Below, piece by piece: positions 24,239-36,449 of a stretch of 64,000 nt of DNA (positions are counted from its first letter, which is position 1; each line of letters begins with the position of its first letter). The translations under genes and the position numbers were made by a program. The notes under the pieces are model-generated. The model saw only the letters and a program-made list of their open reading frames with translations, had not been told where the DNA came from and did no database searches. Location of the stretch: NCBI GenBank assembly GCA_015680685.1, contig MNCI01035189.1:123788-187787 (forward strand), read 5' to 3'. This DNA comes from Gnetum montanum (Eukaryota; Streptophyta; Gnetopsida; Gnetales; Gnetaceae).

Positions 24239-25640
24239 AAGGATTTAAAGACAATTTACTCATTTTGGAGAGTACGCTACATCATCACACAAGGAGTTCA
24301 CTCATCTCCAATGTCATTTTGATTTTTAGCTTGAATTAGTGTCACTTTGATACTCAATGAGAATTTGATCAATCTACTTTTTATTAAATTGGATGATCAA
24401 TTGTATTGGATATTGGAAATTATTATTATTTGAGGTACCCCTTAGCTTTGAATAGCCAGGGTTGATAAGAATTTTGAGAATTACATTTTGAATTTTCATA
24501 TCTTAAGTTGAATCTATTTAAGTATTTCAAAATTAGTTTTGGGTGTTTGTGTTTGATACTCATAACGTGAAAAGAGGTTTTAGGTATTTTTGTTTTGTCC
24601 TCATAGCTTAAAGAAGAGTTTTGGATATTGTAATTTTTATATTGCTTGGGATTGTGTTGTAATTCCAAGTATGACATTTAAGTCTCTTGGTGTAAAGGAG
24701 CCTAGGAAAGATATGAAGGAAATGAAGGCTAATGTATTGAGTCTTTTGAAAAAAATTGAAAGATCATATTTTATCCATTAAGAAAGGAAAGAAGATGAAG
24801 GATTTGATGAAGTAGAATCAATAAGAAGAGGAGTTCTCAAGCATATATTATTAGGCAAGGGAGTGTTTAGTACCTAAAGATTTTAAGGAAATAAGTAAAG
24901 GGCTTCATCAAAGGGACCAAAATATTTTCAAAGTTCAAGATGGTATATGTTGTTAATTAAGAAGAGTTCCTACCTCATGAATTATGGAGGGCGAAGGATC
25001 AAAGCTAGAAGAGAGGGGAAGATCAAGGGACTTCTGCAAGAAGTATTAAGGGCATCACCAGAAGGTATGATTCTCATACTTTATATAATTATTCTATACC
25101 TTGTGGCAAGGGAAAGAAGATTCTAAGCCAAGTTGAGGTTATCTCATGGAAGATAGATGAGTCTTCTATTCAAGATTTGTGGAAGAATAGCTCCTTTGAT
25201 GATGTTTTTGGTGAATATGATGTTAAAGCCATGGAGGAGAGTTTACCTTTTGACTTGGTACCTTCAAAGTAGGATGAATATTTTGATGATGATTCCTTTG
25301 AAGGGAAGATAATATTTGATTTGGGGACTTCTATTTGAATCTTGGAACCTTCTTATTTTGATGATGCTAGATAATCACATGTTGAATATCAAGTTGAACC
25401 AAAGATGGATGGGAGAAGTCATGAAGAGGTAAGTAAGTATGAGATTTACCTTGTTGATGGTAGTAATTTCTCTCATGTTGAAGCTAGTATGATGGATGTT
25501 AGTTTTTCACTTTAGCTTGTTAGTGGTTTGTTCAATGGTAATGACAAGCATCATGATCATTGTGGTGATTGTGATGAGAATGAGTGTCTTGGGCTAGAAC
25601 TTTGGTACTTTGAGATACTATTAATTTGCAAGTAGCATAG
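24239..25640 (+). pseudogene. Internal region of element E, acidic protein-like frame, unassigned
   Basis: No pol motif is visible. From about 25070 to 25630 one frame is largely open and strongly acidic (for example SSFDDVFGEYDVKAMEES, then PSYFDDAR, then HHDHCGDCDENECLGLELW). Earlier, a frame near 24670-24780 reads KEPRKDMKEMKANVLSLLKKIER. Its position right after the LTR and primer site suggests a gag or gag-linker remnant of a chromovirus-like element. I could not match it to a known domain. A CGDCDENEC cluster has zinc-knuckle-like cysteines but the wrong spacing. Confidence 0.4.
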
Positions 25641-25901
25641 TTTAAATTATGCCTAAGCCATTGCATTATTATAAAGTTTTATTGATTATATGTCTTGGGC
25701 TACCTATAGTCAAAGCTTTAGAAGTTTTAAATCATTCATGTTAGTTTTTAGAAAAAAATTAATTTAAATAAAATAATATTTACACAAGGATCATTATTCA
25801 TATAATTTATAAGATGTAACTAATAAGTTGCAACTTCCAATCACACTTTAGGTACCTTATGTCATATAAAGTATTAATAATTAGGTGCTAGGCTAGTGTG
25901 C
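25641..25901. other. A+T-rich stretch between element E and copy C
   Basis: No ORF, repeat or signal recognised. It probably belongs to the internal part of element E into which copy C's outer end is joined. Confidence 0.3.
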
Positions 25902-26679
25902 TGAGTAGCAAGAGTTCCTTCTTTTAACCATATGAATCACAAGGGTGTACATGTAATCTGGTTGAATTTTGTAGAACTTTAGGCTAATAGTATCCTAGAT
26001 AATTCATGATGACATTGTTGTTTTTGTCTTTCTAATAACCACTTGTGTAGCTCAATGGGTCTCGTTAAGTGTAATTGAGGTGCAAGATGATTTTATTTTT
26101 ATTATTTTTATGATTAAAATATTTAAGAAACTAAAATGATTAAAATATTAATTTCTAACTAGCTATGGAACTAAGAGAAATCTAAAGTAGCCTGCGTGTG
26201 AAGTATTCGTTTCCACTCTCTGTTTACATCCTAAACTTATACTAACATTGTTAGGTTACCAAATGGTTACTATTGGGCATACCAAGTATCTATTATTGGG
26301 ATTACCAAATGTTAATATTTAATGTTTGGAGTGGTCATACTTCAAGATTATGGAATAAAACCTTAATTATTTATGCATTAGAAAGGAAAATGAAGGGAAT
26401 TAGTTTTGATTTTGTTACTGAAATGTTGAATTTTCTAGGTATATCATGCACTTGAATAAACTTCTATTCAATAAATTTTATTCACACTATGGGAACTTAG
26501 AGGAAAATTTGGCTAAGTTCTACAAATGGAAATTACAAGAGTTCAACTACTACTATGATCCAAGGTGTCATAAATATGGGTGGTGTATGCATTTATATAG
26601 GCATAGGCCTAGATCACATCAATGCATCTCATGCTGTATTGGTCCATGCCTATTGATATAGCAACTTATTTACACTTCA
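25902..26679 (-). mobile_element. 3' LTR of copy C
   Basis: On the minus strand it starts TGAAGTGTAAATAAG and ends CTTGCTACTCA, matching LTR A (CTTGCTGCTCA). Shared blocks include GGTAATCCCAATAATAG, GGTATGCCCAATAGTAACC, ACAAAATTCAACCAGATT and GATTCATATGGTT. A TATATAAAT box is present at 26591-26598 (complement). It is shorter than the A and B copies. Confidence 0.7.
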
Positions 26680-26907
26680 TAATATTTCATGGCTAACCAA
26701 AAACTTGTCCTCAAATGAAAAAAATGGGACCAAGTTGTTTACAAAATTGGAAAGTATGAGACTAAACTAATAACTAATTGACATTTTAACAAACTCTAAA
26801 AAATACATTACAAAATATTTGAGTACTTACAATCAAGTATATCAAAATTAAACATAATACAAAAATAAATTGGTTGTTAGTATACAAAAATAGTCAAGAT
26901 GAAGTCT

Positions 26908-29705
26908 TCAAATGGTGCTAGGAGGTGGAGGCTCCTATAGTTCTTGAGGTTTCTTCTCACATCTTGAATCTACCTGTGGCCTTGGTTGCCCAATCATTGG
27001 TTTTGAAAACCTGAAGGCATCCAATAGCACCTTTATCTTCTCTTCCATGATACATTGGTCATTGATGGCCTATGAAACATTGCCTATATTGGCTAGTGTT
27101 AGCACATTTCATAGGAAATGTAGGATTAGAAACATCTCTTTTGCCTTTACAAACTAGACAATGAATTGCTTTCATTTGATGCTGAACATCTACACTAGGT
27201 TTTGTAGCTCCTAGTGATCAATCATCATCTTGGATAGGTTCTCAACAACTAATCTTTCATCTTCAAACTTTCTCTTGATAATTTCAAGCTTTGCTTTTTC
27301 CATTTCAAATTTCTATTTTGTCTCTTTATGAAGCTTGAACTTTTCCCTATAAAGGAGGTAGAAGCTATCCACTTGTTTCTTCAACTTTGATTGCAGCAAC
27401 CCTATTGTTATCATTGCTATATTTTCATAGTAGAGATTGGTTAACTCCATATACTATGTCATCTCTTCAATTGATAATTCCTTTAAGTAGATCATGGCCT
27501 AGTTGTATGCATTCAACTCATTAAAGATAGGCTAATATGCATTGCCTCTTTGCTAAAGTTTCTAGAGGGCATCATTCATCTTGACCTTTACTAATTTGAT
27601 CTCCTTCTCATTTACTTCCTTGAGCATTTGGACTTGGTCCTTGTAATGATTCTTCACCTTCTTGTACTTTAGGGCTTCTTTCTTATAGGTGGAAATCTCA
27701 ATGACGATCTTTGGATGAATGTCTCATATCTCCTCCATTGATAAACTCTTATTTTCAAAAGCCAACCTCCTCACATATTTGTTCATGTTGATAAGCTATT
27801 CCTGTTGTTACTTGATGTATTCTAGTAATTGGTTCTTCTAGGCATTAGCTTCTTGTATGCAGGTCAAAAGTTCTTTCTATTTTCATGTATTAAGAAGGTA
27901 TTTGTTTGTTATAATAAGCATTTTGTCTAACAATAATGTATCAAATATTGCAAACTCCTTATCATTCTTGGCCTTCTTTAGTTTTTGTTAAAGATGTTAA
28001 AAAGATTCATCTCTCATAAGTTTTGGCTACAAAATGGTAGGATTAAACAAGAGAGTTCTAAGTTTTGCAACCTCTACTAACAACCTCTAATTGATATTGA
28101 TAACTTTATTTAGTTATGCCTATGCAACTAGGAACATATCCCTTGTCTCCACCAGCTCTAACTAGGTTGTTGTGATATCTTCCAAAATGTCAAATATTTC
28201 TAGAATTAGTTGTCCAGATTTGACCATTTGTTTAAGCACAATCTCATGTTGAACTACATTCATTCCCCTACTCTTAGCTCTTATAAATACATGGATTTTT
28301 GTTGTAGTAGCAATATTTAAGATAGATGTTTTAAGAGCACTTAGAGCTTCTCCAACTCTACCAAAAACCACCTTGGTAGTTGTCTCCTAGTTCTTGTGTG
28401 GCATGACTAGGACTATTACACTTTCTCCCTCCTCCAACATGATGGAGAAAGCCCTAGCATTTCTAGAGATTTCATGGAATTTTTTTTCAAGGATGAACAC
28501 TATGAATTCTTATGCATTAGGATTTGCATGAATATGAACTTGGTTTCTTTGTGAAGAAAAAAAGTTACCTAAGTCATCCACCAACTTGCTGATAGTCCCA
28601 GTGATTTTATTCAGATGGCTCATGGTCAGATGATACATTAATGATTCACCACCACCACCACTCCCAAAGGATTATTGGTACATTTTTCCCTAATTTTTTT
28701 AAGCATTCAACTACAATTTTCATTTCAATTAATGGTGGCGGTGGCAGAGGTGGCACTTCTTTTTGAAATTTGATGAGGATCTTTTTCTTCATTATTTCCT
28801 ACCAAGATGAGATAGGGGTTCATGCAAAGTGTATTATTGGAATAGTGCATTTTCCTCCCCTTTTGCATAGTTTTTTTATGAGGCAAGGGAAGGAGAGTGT
28901 TTTTCTAGCCTTCTTATTTTCTTTAAATCTCTTCTCAATTTCTAGAAAAATGAGTTGGGGAAGATTGATAGAGAACATTCTTTTTAGAGATGTATATGTC
29001 CTTGTAGAGAAAGTAGTGATTTTTCTTGGCTGTACCATTCGATTGAAATGATAGGTTTCAATTTTGAAGTACATCCTCTCTTGCTTTGTAGGAGCACTAT
29101 ACTCCTTAAGGTCCACTTCATAGTAGTGCTAAGTCCATTTTTTTGACCTCTACATCTATTTGTATTAATACCTCTGCAAGCTTTACCCCAGTGTTGGATA
29201 ATCTAAGGGCCTTTGCTATGGCTTCCACTGAGTAGAAGATGGCAATATGTTTAATTTTTTCTATTGAATCTTCTTGGAGGTAATTCTAGAAGAGATAATT
29301 TTCTCTTAAGTATCATTCCCCATTGGTGAAAATGGTAGACCATAGTAGTGACACCTACAAATGTTCATAGGCCTCATGTAATGCAAATCCCAAAAAGTTA
29401 GGTTTTTGAAGAACCTTACATTGGATCTTCTTGCTTCAAACCTTTTCTAGATAGGCCTTTGTTAAGATAACCTCCATGTTTAGTCTGGGCTATGGTGCCT
29501 CATCATGCCTTGATTATCCCATATTTGTGGTGGGAATTTTGTGGATAGATTCTACCTTGGGCTCTTTCCTCAAAGCCCTCATGACATGGATTGCCTCAAC
29601 GACTTGCTCTTGTTGTTGTTATTGTTGCTATTCTATTTCTTCCCTTGGCTACTTCTCCATGGCCTATGATGGCCCACCCACTTGTGAATATCTTTTGGTA
29701 GCCAT
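26908..29705 (-). pseudogene. Accessory coiled-coil ORF of copy C, decayed
   Basis: Starts at ATG 29705 (MATKRYSQVGGPS), passes a Q/E-rich stretch and a globular region (FTNGE-YLRENYLF; VEAIAKALRLSN), then a long region rich in charged and Leu residues. It ends with a block homologous to copy B's MKEMFPSL...IKEFLNA, then the tail EPPPPSTI and TGA at 26908-26910. About a dozen in-frame stops are readable as old CAG/CAA. The first 700 bp keep one frame apart from these stops, so it is the best copy for the N-terminal region. Upstream, its leader (to 30542) matches copies A and B. Confidence 0.65.
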
Positions 29706-30557
29706 CTATAATCATATCAATAATCATGGATTAGACTTATTTTTAATTCTTAATATATGCACCTTTCAATTGTCCATGGTTAGTATTAATTTCAAAAAAT
29801 TAGATATTAAAGCTCTTAAGTGTTTGTAGAAGCTTAAGTCTTTGAGGGCCTAAGATAGTTAAATGTGTTGATTTTCTTAAATTTTATTATTATTTTAATG
29901 GCTTAGTTCATTTAACTACCAATGGGATATTAGAAATTTCATTGAAAAACCACTTATTAATGCTTCCATGATGTAGAGCTTATCTCCAAAAGTTTACAGG
30001 TTTAAAAATAGGATAAATTAGATATTTTAGAAGGAAGTTATGGCTTTTAGAAGCTTTTGGGCTCTAAAAACTACAAAAAATCCTCTCATGTTTAAAAGAA
30101 AATGTGAAAATTAGCTAAGTGCTACATGTATATATATTATTTTTATCATGCATCAATGGGGATGTGTTGACATACCTAACTCCATTGATGTAGTTATTGG
30201 CCAAAATTTTCACTTTGAAAACTAAGGGGTTTTTGAGGATTCTAGAGTAAATTAAGAATCAAATGAAAGGAAAAAGGAGTTCTAAATATGTGAACAATGA
30301 AAATGGGTTTCCAATTAAGGTTTTGGGCATAGAAGCTCATAACTAGGTTTAGAAATAACATGTTTTCAAGCCAAAAGCCAAAAATAATTTTAAAAATATA
30401 AGCAAATGTGGATGATTCATATCATTAGGATTATAGCTAGATGAGACTAGGTATGTGATAATAGATTGTAAGATGGATGTTCAGGAGTTATACAGGTGGA
30501 TCTTCTCTAAATTAGGTCCATGCCTTAAGTGCCCTTACATAATAATTTTATAAGAAA
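29706..30557 (-). mobile_element. Copy C leader upstream of the accessory ORF
   Basis: Non-coding. The minus-strand start TGTAAGGGCACTTAAGGC at about 30540 and the following block (GGACCTAATTTAGAGAAGATCC) match copy A at 5457 and copy B at 13272. CCCCATTGATGC words and a TATATATA run (30125-30137) sit about 400 bp before the ORF. It is cut at 30558 by element D. Confidence 0.58.
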
Positions 30558-31514
30558 ATGTAGGAATACCTCTTCCAATCCTCTTCCTTCATCCCTACAA
30601 GTGGTTTTTGTAGGTTTCATGCAATGTGGAGATGTCTTAGAGGTCAAGGAGACATCTTGATCAAGAGTTCAGTCTTCATAGGAGACATCTAGGAGATGCT
30701 AGAGATGTCTACCAAGAAGTAGAGCCATCTTTCCTGCAACTAAGATGTCTTTTTCAAAATTGATATGTCTTAGGTGAGATGTCTACCTTAAACCAAAGAT
30801 ATCCTTGGTGAGAACTCTCTACCACTATGGAGACATCTCTCATGTGCACGATATGTACCACAAGTTTTAAAGACATCTCTCTTACAAGTGATGTTTAACA
30901 AAAATATGTCCTAGAAAGACCAAAGATGGCTTGTGTAATTAGGAAAACTCCCAAATTTGTAGTTCCAAATTAGGAAATAATCAAGAGAACATGGAAAAAT
31001 ATGGAAACATCTAAGGATTTTGAAGTTGGGCTTGAGAAAATATTTCTAGGTTTTTTATCTCTCTTTTCAAATAAATATGAATGTTGTTTCATGTTTTCAT
31101 CATGGAGAGTTGGCACAAGAATATCTTGAGAGCACATTGAGTAAGTGGATTATTGGTTTGCAGCTTAAGGTCAATTGTGTGTATGTGTGTTTGGCCTATA
31201 TGTTCTTGTGTTCTTGCTTGTGTATTAAGATATCAATCCTAGGTTGCAGGAGAGATTCTCTTTTGGTTGTGTTTTGCATTGAGGATAATTAATATGTGGT
31301 TGTAGGGCTTCATGCTTTACAATATTGTTGAGTATTTGTGAGTAATTTGGATAATTATGTGTTGTGGAATCTTATTGTATCTTCCTTTTTTTTTATTAAT
31401 TGAAGGTAGCTAGTTTTCTTGTTTTCTAGATATTGATTATCTTTTATAACATTTTAATTTAGTAGGAATTTAGTAGGAACTGAAGCTTAAATTAATAGGA
31501 GTGAATATGCTCCA
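30558..31514 (+). mobile_element. 5' LTR of chromovirus D
   Basis: TGTAGGAATACCTCTTCC to GCTCCA. It aligns along its length with 32954-33813, in direct orientation, which defines an LTR pair. It contains about ten AGACATCT/AGATGTCT-like words (30620-30890) and an AATAAATATGAA block near 31069. The two LTRs differ at many positions and by small indels, so the insertion is old. Confidence 0.82.
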
Positions 31515-31518
31515 ACGT

Positions 31519-31538
31519 TATTAGTATTGAAGCTTTTA
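31519..31538 (+). promoter_or_regulatory. Decayed primer-binding site of element D
   Basis: TTATTAGTATTGAAGCTTTT lies a few bases after the LTR end and corresponds to ATTGGTATCAGAGCTTT with several substitutions, the initiator tRNA-Met primer site usual for chromoviruses. Confidence 0.45.
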
Positions 31539-31639
31539 GGTTCATTGTTACATGGGAACTTTGGTTGTGAATTGTTGTCAAATTTAAGATGAATTATTAT
31601 TTAAAAATGGAAAGACATGTGTTCCTAATTGTGATTTTA

Positions 31640-32790
31640 GGAAAAATAATTTTTTTGAAAAGCATTGTGGTGGCATGGAAAGTCATATGGATAGGGATAA
31701 AACATTGAAACTTATGGTTAGGTACTATTTTTGGCTAGGTATGACAACTAAACTTTCAAAACTTTTGAAGGAATGTTTGACATGTTAGAAATTCAAAGGT
31801 AAAGGAGTGGATGTAGATTACATACCTTTGCTAATTCCCAAGGGTCCATGAAAAATTATGTTAACGGATTTTGTGAGTAGTCTTCCAAAAGCCAAATGTA
31901 GGAATGATGCTATTTTTGTTGCCGTGAACATGTTTTTGAAGATTTCATATTTCATTCCATGCAAAAAGGTGAGTGATGATTTTCATAAGGTAAATTTACT
32001 TTTCAAGTATATTATGAAGTTTCATGAGATTCCTTTGAATATTATTAGTAACAAAGACTTCAAGTTCACTAGTAATTTTTGGAGGTCCATTTGGAATATT
32101 TTAGGAATAAAGTTAAAATTTCTAGTGCCTATCATTCATAATCTAATGTCCAAAAAAATATGGTTCATAAATCCTTGCTTAATATTTTGAGATGTTTATG
32201 TGATGGAAAATCCAATTAGTGGGAAAATTTGTTATGACATTCTAAAGTTTCTTATAATAATGCTTTTTCATGTTGTCGTTGGTAAAAGTCCATTTGAGGT
32301 GAATCATGATTTTTTTTTCCAAAATGATAAATAATTTGAAGAGCTTTAGAAGAGAAGCTCAACTTAGTGGTAATTTTGTGAAAGAGGTGAGGGATCTCCA
32401 TGCATAAGTAAAATCAAATCTTGAGAATAAGGCTAAAGAGAAAATCCTCAAAAGGAATGAGAGCAAGTGAAAGCCTAACTTTGTAGTTGATAACTTAGTT
32501 TGGGTTCCCTTAAAGAAGAAGAGATTGAGAGGTATCAACTTTTCCAAGTTGAAAACCAAGAAGATGAATCCTTTCAAAATAAAGGTTAAAATTAATGATA
32601 ATTATTTTGAAATTAATTTACCAAATGATGTTGGTATTTATTTTATATTTACTGTTACACATCCTATGTACTATCATGGACTAGTTGATGAGGAAATCAT
32701 ACAAGGTAGCATTGATGAGTCGAATAGGGATATTAATCAATCTAAGAATTTAATGAAGAGGAGGCAATTGTACTCAAGAAGAGAAAATAT
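31640..32790 (+). pseudogene. Integrase remnant of chromovirus D
   Basis: The zinc-binding part reads HCGGMESHMDRDKT and later CLTC-KFKGKG. The core reads LTDFVSSLPKAKCRNDAIFV, FLKISYFIPCKKVSDD and IISNKDFKFTSNFW, with the second catalytic Asp (SDRD in the family) changed to Asn. The C-terminal part reads VWVPLKKKRLRGINFSKLK, matching the DLVWVHLRKERFP segment of chromoviruses. Gag, protease, RT and RNase H are absent, so a large internal deletion joined the leader to the integrase. Clean pieces are 31858-32190 and 32525-32809. Confidence 0.8.
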
Positions 32791-32953
32791 TTGGGCACTC
32801 AGGGAGTGAAAAGGCATGAATACTTGATCCATTAGTAGGATCAATCTACTAATGGTATTGTATGAGTCCCTAAGAACAAACAGAGTGGGAGATCATTTCT
32901 ATCCCTACTACATTGTTTACATGAGTTTACTTTTTGAATTGTGGGAGAGTTAG

Positions 32954-33813
32954 TGTAGGAACACCTCTTTTGATCCACATTCTTCATCCTTACAAATGGT
33001 TTTTATAGATTTTGAGCTCTGTAAAGATGTTTAGGCTAAGAGATGAGCCTTCATAGGAGATATTTGCAAGATGTTGGAGACATCTACTAAGAAGTGGAAA
33101 CATCTCTCCCAAAAATGAGACATTTCAAGTAAGACATATTCCTTGAAATAGAGACATCTCTACTATTGTGAATAAATTTGTCATGGGTAGGATACATCTT
33201 CTAAGTTTTGAAGACATCTCTTCTGCAAGTGGTGTTTGATAGAAAGACATTCTAGAAAGGCCAAGATGACTAGTATGACTAAGGAAACTTTCTAATTTGT
33301 AGTTCCACATGGAAGAAGAAGGAAACAACTAAGGATCTTCAACTTGGGCTTGAGAAAAGGTTCTTACATTTCTTGTCTTTGGTTTCTAATAAATATGAAC
33401 GTTGTTTCATGTTTTTATCATGAAGAATTGGCAAAAGAATGTTATGAGAGTGCATTAAGTGAGTGCATGATTAGGTTGTAGCTCAAGATAAATTATATGT
33501 GTGTTTGGCCTATGTGTGCTTGTCTTTCTACTTGTGTGTTGAGATCTCAATCCTAGGTTTTTGAAAAGATTCTCTTTCAGTTGTATCTTACATTAAGGAT
33601 AATCAATGTATGGTTGTAGGGCCTCATGTTCTGCAATATTGTTGAGTGTTTTTGAGTAATTTGGATGATTACAAATTATGGAACTTTGTTGTATCTTTTT
33701 TTAATTAATTAAAGATAGCTAGTTTTCTTATTTTCTAGCATATTGATTATCTTTCATAATATTTTGATTTAGTGAGAATTAAAGGTTAAATTAATAGGAG
33801 TGAACTTGCTTCA
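32954..33813 (+). mobile_element. 3' LTR of chromovirus D
   Basis: Starts TGTAGGAACACCTC after the purine-rich GTGGGAGAGTTAG and ends GCTTCA. Homologous to 30558-31514, about 100 bp shorter through small deletions. AGACATCT-like words recur at 33020-33215. Clear matching target-site duplications are not seen (GAAAA before the 5' LTR, TAAGG after the 3' LTR). Confidence 0.82.
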
Positions 33814-34639
33814 TAAGGCATCCTTAGGCACTTTAAAAATTTAATGTTGATCCATGTTAGAAACCATACCCCCACAACCATCAACATCAGGATCTTGCAT
33901 TATACTTAAATATAATTCATTAGGTGGACCATGATATGTAGTAGTGAGACGAGTAGTGAAAATTAGAAGAGACTATAGGAATGGAGATATGACATAGCTT
34001 ACCATTTTAATAATAGGTCATTGTGGATGTATGTGATTAAAGTGATCAATATTCATTTCTTTCCAGGTTTTGAACCAAGTACATATTAGTATAAGTGATC
34101 TTGTATTATCTTATCTTAAGTTACAACCGTAAGGTGATCACAACTACAAGAGGTTACCATTACTTAAAAAATATAAACATGAAAGTAATTAAAATTTATA
34201 ATTTATTAGAAGAAATCCTAGCTTTCATTAGAGGGATATCTTCAAGCATGGATAACATGTCTTTATAGCCCCATAACTTATTTCTATTCCCAAGAGATCT
34301 CCATAGATGTGTGTTTTCATCCTTCTTTTTTTTTTTTGAAGGGAATAGTACTTGATAGAGAGCATACTTCCATTCAAAATTACTTAGTGGGATTCCAATA
34401 GAGAATATTGTCTACTAGTTTTTTATTAGAATTCCAATTTTTTAGAGGGAATTACAGTGTTTAAAACTTAGTTTATTAAGGTACATGAGTGGGATTCCAA
34501 TAGAGAACCTTGTCTCCTTATGGAAATTTAACTCCTCTTATTCAAGTATCATGTTGCTGCTTATTGTATACCTTATGCACTTCATTTATCATGATGGATA
34601 CTGTTTGATTCTTATTTATCATATTGAGTATCATTAATC
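33814..34639 (-). mobile_element. Copy C spacer, resuming beyond element D
   Basis: Non-coding. The block ATTAGAGGGATATCTTCAAGC followed by GGATAACATGTC (near 34218-34252) matches the spacer of copy A at about 5855-5905. This shows that copy C continues on the far side of element D. The A+T-rich stretch 34310-34640 holds two similar segments (GTGGGATTCCAATAGAGAA near 34387 and 34490), a short duplication. Confidence 0.5.
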
Positions 34640-35390
34640 ATTCTTTTTAAGTTACGTTAATTTCTAAGTCAAGGTCATATATGGTTGTGAGTATATGGAG
34701 CTCAATTTAAAGTGAAAGTTTTGGTAACTTCTCGTATACTAACTCATAGGGAGAGTACCCTTAGGAAGTTTCCAAGTTGAGCAATAGGTCCAAAGGGAAT
34801 CATTAAGTTTTATGCTCTAGTAATTCTTTTATCTACTAATGGTTCTTGTTATAATTCTAGTAATATCCCTATTGGTAACTTTATCTTGACTATTGGCTTT
34901 AGGTGATAGGGTGTTGTGAGTTTGTGCTCCAGCCCCAAGCATTACATTAACATCTCAAAAGTAACACAAGTGAAATGAGTTCCATTGTTAGAAATAAGTG
35001 CCATTAACATACTAAACCTATTTACCACTTTTTGAAATAATTAAGCTAGAGTAGAGTAAGTAAAGTTAGTGAAGATTGCAGCTTTTGCATATTTGGTATA
35101 ATAGTTGACAGTAATAATGATGTAAGACTTTCTATTGGACATTGGGATGATGGGTCCCATGAGGTCAGTTACCCAATGATCAAAGAGCTCTAGTGGTTAA
35201 ATCCATATTGGAGTCCTTCAATCTTGGTCACCATCCCTCCATCTCATTGACATGACTTACATGAATGGGTGTAATGGTGGACATCTGTGAAGACCATAAG
35301 ATAAAAATGCCTTGCCATTAGGATTTTGATGATTGTTCTTCTCCTAGGATAATGACCTTCAAAGGGTCTTCATAATCATCTAGAGAAATT
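34640..35390 (-). pseudogene. Integrase remnant of copy C
   Basis: The minus strand reads DLMGPIIPMSNRKSYIIITV, then VVNRFSMLMALISNNGTHF and TTPYHLKPIV. The frame is homologous to the copy B integrase at 11260-11590. The second catalytic Asp is Asn, as in copy B. Stops are frequent. It is placed upstream (in minus-strand sense) of the shared spacer, exactly as in copy B, so copy C spans 25.9-35.4 kb around the inserted element D. Confidence 0.7.
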
Positions 35391-35599
35391 TGATTAATAT
35401 TCATTAGGTACATATCATTATACTAGGCTATCTACATAGATTTTATAGAGGATGCCTTCTATTTAAAGTAATTTTAAATAGGAAAAGAATTACTTAGTTA
35501 CCATGTCTTCAAAATGAATCAACTAATAACATTTATATTTTTGGAGAGAATAGGAACTTATTTATAATTAAAAAATAAGAAGTACTACACAAGATATCT
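35391..35599. other. Unassigned A+T-rich stretch
   Basis: No coding or repeat signal that I can defend. It may be the extreme end of copy C's pol. Confidence 0.25.
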
Positions 35600-36369
35600 A
35601 GAAGTTAAGGTTATATTATGTTCTTTCCAACCTATAAAAAATCTTAGGGATTTTGTTAGTGCAAATTTGAGAGATAATAACATAAAAGTTATTAAGTCTT
35701 TGATGCTAAAATTTTAACTAAACAATTTAATAGAAATTATATTTTAAATAAATTAATAATCATATCAAACTATTGTGAGGTGAGGTCACTATCATTCATT
35801 CTAGTAAGATTTTAGGACTTAGAAAGTATACTAAATCTTAAAGCAAATATCTCCAAAATTACAATAGATATTGAAATGAAATTTTAATTGGATGTAGCCA
35901 TCTATTATAGCTTTCAAATAAATATATAATTACAAAAAATATTATGAAATGATTGAGATATCATCAAAATAGTAAATATCCCCAATTTTGACTATTCATC
36001 TTCCAAGGTTGAGTAAATAATGATGAATAATGTTGATGAATACTAATAAATTGATGCATTTATGAAAGATTAATGAATTGATGATGAAATAGTGAAATTA
36101 TTGCTAAAATTATGCTAATGGTTTCATGATACAAATTTCCAAGAGATGCCTTGGATATATATATGTGACAAGTGGGGCAAAGTTTACTACAAATAATATA
36201 ATATAACCCCAATGTTAAAATAACCCTAGAAATTAAATATATAGATGTATTGGGGCTAAAATAACATTAATACTAACCATTAATCTAGAAATTTTCTATA
36301 TTTTATTAAAATAAAGTCCTATTATAGAATAAAAACAAAAATTATTATCTTCTATTGAAAAAACCAACA
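35600..36369 (-). mobile_element. Probable 3' LTR of copia fragment G
   Basis: The minus strand reads CTAAGGAGGGTT (a polypurine tract typical of Ty1/copia) followed by TGTTGGTTTTTTCAATAG, the usual TGTTG start of a copia LTR. A TATATATAT box lies at 36155-36165. The far end is not defined (near 35600). It follows the RNase H of fragment G in the expected order. Confidence 0.45.
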
Positions 36370-36449
36370 AACCCTCCTTAGAGTAGAAGATAATCTTCAT
36401 TTTTCATTTTACTTTCTTTTTTCTTTGTCATGTTCTAAATTCCTATAGA

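Noticed and set aside
30553-33818. Target-site duplication of element D
   Set aside because: GAAAA and TAAGG do not match; the duplication, if any, has decayed or the end positions are off by a few bases.
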